DNA of 64,000 nucleotides from Calonectria ilicicola. Its lineage: Eukaryota > Ascomycota > Sordariomycetes > Hypocreales > Nectriaceae. The notes under the pieces were generated by a model. It ran no database searches. It was not told the origin of the DNA and saw nothing but the letters and a program-made list of their open reading frames with translations. The stretch covers positions 5,394,001-5,458,000 of the forward strand of contig CP085826.1 of NCBI GenBank assembly GCA_020809705.1. Direction: 5' to 3'. Below are positions 59,303 through 64,000 of the stretch, one piece after another. The translations under genes and the position numbers were made by a program. How positions within the stretch are numbered: position 1 is the stretch's first letter; each line of letters starts with the position of its first letter.

Positions 59303-60032
59303 TGGTTGTCTACTCGTTCTACATCTTCGACCGCCACAGTAAGCCAGATCCCTCCTCACCCCAGCTTTTCAACAGCTCCGCCTATACTCTGCCATTTCCC
59401 AGGCTAACCGGCATCTCCTCCTCCAGCCGAGTGCGTCTACTCAAGAATATGGACCCCGCCACGCCAGAGCGCCGGTGACACCCCCGGATCGGCCACGGCC
59501 ACGCCAAATCCTTCGGCAACGTCGTCGCGCAGCGCCTCGGACGATGCGAAGCTCATCTTCGGCACGGTATTCTCCCTCCGGAACATGGTCCGCAAGCTTG
59601 GCGGCGACGACGACGCCTTCATCAGCTACCGCACCGCCCAGTACAAGCTGCACTTTTACGAGACCCCCGCGAACCTGCGATTTGTCCTTATCACCGATAC
59701 GGCCACGTTGAGCATGCGCAATGTGCTACACCAAATTTACATCAACCTCTGGGTCGAATACGGTACGTTCCTGTTCTTTATTTATTTATTTGAGTTGGTT
59801 TGGTTTGGTGCCCCTATTCCGCAAACAAAAAAAAAATGGCTCGGTTCCATGAACCCCGGGAAATATGCGATGAAGAGCAAATCGGAAAGCAAAGCAAGGC
59901 GACATGAGGGCTGATAAGCTTTCTACAGTGGTGAAAAACCCCCTCGCTCCAGTAGAGCACAAGGGCGGCGACGGCGTCAAGAACGAGCTGTTTGAGCTTG
60001 GCCTTGACCAGTTCATCAGGGGGCTCATGTGA
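59303..60032 (+). CDS. BET5: TRAPP complex subunit Bet5/TRAPPC1
   Basis: Core subunit of the TRAPP tethering complexes, which act as exchange factors for the Rab GTPase Ypt1 in ER-Golgi traffic. Exons 59303-59339, 59427-59762 and 59929-60032; 158 residues (yeast 159). It starts MVVYSFYIFDRHTECVYSR, the longin-fold start of this subunit, continues with KLIFGTVFSLRNMVRKLGG, AQYKLHFYETPANLRFVLIT and VLHQIYINLWVEYVVKNPLA, and ends LFELGLDQFIRGLM. An S/T-rich loop (about residues 27-50) is longer than in animals. Introns are 87 and 166 bases. Convergent with PEX3. Confidence 0.95.
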
Positions 60033-60594
60033 GCGCCAGGAAAAATTAAGAGTTATTACAGTGAAAGTGTCCTCTTTGGGGAACTAAGGACCCAGCTGCA
60101 AAGGGCAGCCCGTTGCAGAAGAGCTTAAAGGGAGATGCCGGGTCCTCCGCCCATGGGCTATCTCCAGCTCTACCGAGCTTTTAAAGCGAGATCTTGAAGG
60201 CTCCCAGTCCAGCTCCCAGCCTGTCGGAGTGGTCCAGATGACAGGTCGATGCTTTTTGATCCGAGAGCTCGTACCATCAGGGGCATAAGCCCCTGGCATT
60301 GAGCAAAAAGGCTTCATAAACCGGATTGACAGTCAAGGAGGAAATCAAAACAGAAGAGAGCTATACCCAACGCCGAAATCTACGGGACCAAATTTTACAA
60401 GGGATAATCCCCCTAATCATCCATACAAAGTAATTCCTCTTGTTCTAAACCCCGGATTTGTGTATGTGTCTTTAGTCCTGTATATCCATCCACCTGGTTC
60501 GTGCCTCTTTATACATCACGCGTTCATCCATCCCAGCCCAAACCGTGGAAAAACGTCACTTAAATGAATATCGATACATGAACCGACCGCCTTA
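60033..60594. other. Convergent spacer with strong hairpins
   Basis: 562 bases between the stops of BET5 and PEX3. It holds a 7-bp stem with ATAA loop (60278-60295, CAGGGGC...GCCCCTG) and a CTGCAA...TTGCAG hairpin with an inner GGG/CCC (about 60096-60118), with more short inverted repeats between. No known RNA gene was recognised, so none is called. Confidence 0.5.
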
Positions 60595-62270
60595 TTACTT
60601 CTGATCAGCGGCTCGGTTCCACGCGCTTTCAAAATCCCCTTGCCTATCCACCATGACGATACTTGATTCGCCCTGGGATTGTGATACCTCTTTACTCTGA
60701 AACGTCGAGGCGCCGAGATCGATGGCGCTTTCCATGAGACCATCCTCACGAACCTCGTTTTCCCAATTGCTCGAGTAGACGACAGCGGCAAACGCCTCGA
60801 GGTCACGCACCATTTCCATGCGCTGCAAATACTCGTTGGGCATGCCGTTGCCAATGACGTGCGCCTGGCGGGTCAGCACCGACAGAATTTTTGGCAATAA
60901 AATGACCTTGGATCGCTGTTGATCCTTGAGCTCTGGAGTGACAATGCCATCGGTAGCGGGTAGCTGGAAAGCCTCGGTGGAAAGTTTGTTGTCCACTAGA
61001 TAAGAAAAGCCTGAATCAAGCAAGAGTGTGAGGACGTGAGAGAAAGATGGGGATTCGATCAGGTCAGCCGTCTCATCGAGAAGACGACGAAGGATAGCAG
61101 GGGATTCCGGATGGGTCATCTCAGCGGGCGCATCCTCAAGAATGCCTGACTCTCGAATCACCTCATCCTCCTGGTTCTTGGGTGGGAGAAGGAACTTGAG
61201 CCAATCAGTCTTTCGGCGTTCCTCAATCGTCGCACCTTCAACAAGTTTTCGGACCTCCATGGTTAAATCAGAGAACCGCTCAAAGCTGAGCAGGTCTCGA
61301 GGGCTCAGGCTGCCAAAGACAGTACGCACAGCACTCTCAACCCGCTTACTGAGATCAGCCCAGCCCTTGTTCAGCAACCACCAGCTAAATGTAAGGTATT
61401 TGCGGTTAGTATCGAAATCACTACCATATGTCTGATCGGCGTTGTCATCATCGTTGTTCTCGAGGCTGATGGTGGCCTGTTGGGAGCCTGTCGCCAGAGC
61501 CACCACGCTGGAGAGATAGCTCCGTCGACCAAGAAGATTTAATTGCACACGAGTGAACATGTCCAACAAGGCCAGTGTATAAATCAATGTATAGGCCCTC
61601 GTCACGGCTGCCAAGTTGTTAGTTACCATGAGAATGGCTACATTATGGCCACAGTAGCTGCTCACCGCTGATTGTCACATCATCCCACAGCTGCCTCTTG
61701 GTCTTGCGGGGCTTGGGGACTGTTCCCTCCTGTTGACCATTCTCTCCTCCAGCATTAAATGGCGAGGGCGCGTTTGCTTGAGCAGTATTCACTCCGCTCT
61801 CACTTGGCACACCCGCACTAACCATACTCTTCCCATCATCCTCGGTCAGTGTGGTATCGGCAATACTCGGAGGAGCGAGGTTCTCGGGAGCACCATTCTT
61901 GGTGGCCTTTGCAACTTTCATCTGCTGGATCTCGTAGGTGATCTGCTCCGTGTTCATGGCTTCGATAATCGCGGTCGTCGCGGAGGGAAGGAGCGCGAGA
62001 ACAGTAAAGGTGCAGTCCTCCTGGTTCTGCTCGAAGCGGCGGCGCAAGCTACGGGAAATTGTCGTCAACGAACCAGTCTAGAAATTGGGAGATAAGAAGC
62101 AGACAGGCTTACTTTTCTTTAGCGATGCGATCACTACTCATGCGTTCGCGCGCATCGTTGATCTTGGATATGACATATTGCGTGGCGACGTAACCGGCAC
62201 CAATAACGCCGACACCAACAGCAATGGGCGTCCGGTTGTTGCGCAACCAGCGCCGGGCGGAGGACAACAT
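60595..62270 (-). CDS. PEX3: Peroxisome biogenesis factor 3 (Pex3)
   Basis: Peroxisomal membrane protein that docks Pex19 and so inserts other membrane proteins; also a start point for peroxisome formation from the ER. Exons 62113-62270, 61666-62048 and 60595-61607; 517 residues. The N-terminus MLSSARRWLRNNRTPIAVG followed by VGVIGAGYVATQYVISKI is the basic-plus-transmembrane anchor of Pex3; LRRRFEQNQEDCTFTVLALL continues the family pattern, then KRQLWDDVTISAVTRAYTLI, LDMFTRVQLNLLGRRSYL and YLTFSWWLLNKGWADLSKRV. A disordered, acidic loop (about residues 100-170) is longer than in yeast. Splices are in frame, set by conserved sequence on both sides. Its promoter is the 62271-62700 region. Confidence 0.94.
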
Positions 62271-64000
62271 GGTCTGATCGGGCAGCGATAGAGGTCGATC
62301 AAGGCTAACGGCGCATGAGGAAGCTATAGAGAGGACGTGATCGAGGCGGTGGAAAGGGAAATGAGCATGTGAGAGGGTCGCAGGGGCAGGTGGTATTGGT
62401 CCTGTACGATAGGATATGGACTTGACGGTTGCAGGGCCTTATTGGTGAACGGCCCAGGGTGGTGGGTGATGAGAGGCGGATGCGCGTGAGAGGAGACGTT
62501 GAAGCAGTGATGTGGTTGAGTTTGGTAGTGCCCGGGGTTGGGCTTGGGTCGCTAAGGTAAGGTAGAGACGGCGAGTCGTTGGGGTCTCAGGTTGCATAGG
62601 CTCCGTACCTCGGCCCCATGGAAAATGCAAGCGTGATAGATCGTGTCTGGATCTCAATGGAGGTTACTGCCGCGCCGTGGTTAGCGAGTAACGGGGGTGG
62701 CTGGTGCTCAAGTGGGTCCACTCTTTTTTTTTCTCCATCTGTGCTCTCGTCATGCAACAAGAGGACAAGAGGAAGGCGAACTCCGCCGGTTCCTTGGGGG
62801 CTTCTTCGCGCAAAAGAAGAGCCTTGAATGACTCAACGCGTAACGCCGCGGCTCTCCTCTTGTACTCCGCACATATGCTCCGAGCCCCCGGGTTACGCGC
62901 CAATAGCAGAACATGGGGTTTTTTTTTTCAAGTTTACATCAAGTTGGTTTTTCAAGTTGGCAGATGTTAGTGGGAAAAGTTGGACCAATCAAAAACCAGC
63001 TGGCCCTTCAGTCCCTCAAGGCATTTGATTCGCTATGTGTGCATACAACGCATGAATCGATATTACAGAGAGAGATTTGACTAGGCCTGGTAATGGGTTA
63101 TTTTTCTTTCTGTATTGAGAAATGACATAATTTAGATGGAGTACTGCAGTTTAGAATTCCAAATGCCGTCCTGCCATTTCCCTCTACTGTCCTTGGTTTA
63201 TCCTGCATATTGCCGCCAGAGAAAGATGCTAAATGGAATATCTGACATCTAGAACGCGAAGTTTTCTCTATCGATGGGACTGTAGGGGAAATCGAGGCAA
63301 AATAAATGAGATTAATGATATGTAAACCGTTATTCTTATATCTTTTTCTGTATATCGCTTCTATCCTTCGGGGAAAGATATTTCTTGTCGGTGGCACGTT
63401 TGGTTTCGTTCTCGGAAGGCGTGCCGAATTTTTTTTATGTGTCTACCAGGATATGACCCCAGATCAAACTTTACCTCCGCTGTATTATTGAGCTATGGAT
63501 ATTGTCGTGAAGTGCTGCAAAGATAATCACCGCCAGCATTAAAATTATCGTAGGAGTCAACTGAGCCAATTCGCATAGAATGGTCCATATCCCAGTGGTT
63601 TCTAACAAGCGAGTTGCTCTGTGGGATGACTTGATACAACGTAATCCTTGAAAGATGGTATAAAAATCTTTTCCTGTCATTTCCCAACCAATAATGCAAA
63701 AAGAAATAAAGAATGAATAAATAATTTACCTGCGTTATTTTATTATTTACTTATTTTTCAGCCCCAAACCAAGACTCGCACAGGAATAATCCTTCAGAGG
63801 GTGTAGTGTACTTCCTCCCCCTGGCCATAGCTCTATTGCAGGACCTTGCTCATTCATGACTTGGGTAGGTACACTGCCGGTCTATCAAGAGTATCATCTG
63901 ATTATATCTAATTTTTGCTTCCAGACCAGGCACTACTATTACATGTATGTTTGGTCATTTCTTTTCTGTTATCATAATATATTTACGCGGATGCTGTTTC
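62271..64000. other. Right flank: PEX3 promoter and AT-rich gene-free sequence
   Basis: No gene seen. The first 450 bases are the PEX3 promoter. From about 63700 the sequence is AT-rich (TTATTTA-type) and is followed at 63780-63815 by a degenerate copy of the repeat-like segment seen twice at the left end of the window. Confidence 0.6.
63690..63815. repeat. AT-rich tract and degenerate repeat-like segment, right copy
   Basis: An ATTT/TTTA tract is followed by GGAATAATCCTTCAGAGGGT and GTAGTGTACTTCC. Order and wording resemble the segments at 445-505 and 3325-3360, allowing for many changes. Confidence 0.4.

Noticed and set aside
1..64000. Intact transposon, secondary-metabolite cluster, CRISPR array or mitochondrial DNA
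   Set aside because: No transposase, reverse transcriptase, large synthase, regular spacer array or mitochondrial gene was found on either strand.

Overview
The window is nuclear DNA of a filamentous ascomycete, most likely a sordariomycete and plausibly of the order Hypocreales. Evidence: genes on both strands split by short introns (about 50-140 nt) with GTRNGY donors and CTAAC/CTGAC branch sites; fungal-restricted families (DUF1770, DUF3074, a BAR-PH-VASt Lam/Sip3 protein, Hal4/Hal5-type kinase); a Pol III tRNA-Lys with an intron; pyrimidine-rich leaders; and AT-rich TTTTA/ATTT tracts between genes. There is no operon, prophage, CRISPR array or intact transposon.

Layout, left to right. 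1-4.3 kb: gene-poor, AT-rich pieces with degenerate repeats. 4.3-9.2 kb (+): THADA/Trm732 homologue (tRNA ribose-methylation partner). 9.4-11.4 kb (-): DUF3074 START-like protein with a coiled coil. 12.3-16.4 kb (-): Sip3/Lam-type sterol-transfer protein. 17.4-19.0 kb (-): eRF1. 19.4-20.0 kb (+): DUF1770 protein. 20.3-22.4 kb (-): WHIM-type chromatin-remodelling cofactor. 22.85-23.07 kb (+): a candidate 51-codon gene with an intron, not recognised. 23.8-24.9 kb (+): ribosomal protein uL2. 26.0-27.4 kb (+): adenosine kinase. 28.1-31.1 kb (-): EST1/SMG7-like protein. 32.2-33.0 kb (+): ZNF511-like zinc finger. 33.3-33.8 kb (-): BUD31. 34.1-34.8 kb (+): complex I LYR subunit (NDUFA6). 34.9-35.5 kb (-): RPC19. 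35.8 kb (+): tRNA-Lys(UUU). 35.9-43.1 kb: about 7 kb with no convincing gene. 43.1-44.5 kb (+): disordered conserved-looking protein of unknown function. 46.5-48.1 kb (-): Hal4/Hal5-type kinase. 48.1-56.0 kb: about 7.9 kb with no convincing gene. 56.0-58.0 kb (-): CaMKK/Snf1-activating-type kinase. 59.3-60.0 kb (+): TRAPP subunit Bet5. 60.6-62.3 kb (-): peroxin Pex3. 62.3-64.0 kb: gene-free, with the same AT-rich repeat type as the left end.

The genes do not form a pathway cluster; this is a core housekeeping stretch. Functional themes recur: making and reading mRNA (Trm732, eRF1, uL2, RPC19, tRNA-Lys, BUD31, the SMG7-like protein), lipid handling at contact sites (DUF3074, Sip3/Lam) and signalling (two kinases). 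The two longest gene-free stretches each lie upstream of a regulatory-looking gene, which suggests long promoters, long leaders or non-coding transcripts.

The most rewarding places to look again are the unlisted small spliced gene near 22.9 kb, three possible C-termini of eRF1 created by a tandem duplication at its last acceptor, a GC-AG intron and a four-unit 18-nt repeat in the uL2 introns, a palindromic GTGACTC repeat in the DUF1770 intron, a hairpin-rich segment between the convergent BET5 and PEX3 genes, and a degenerate repeat shared by the two ends of the window. All exon limits were worked out by hand from splice signals and reading-frame continuity; no database search was possible.
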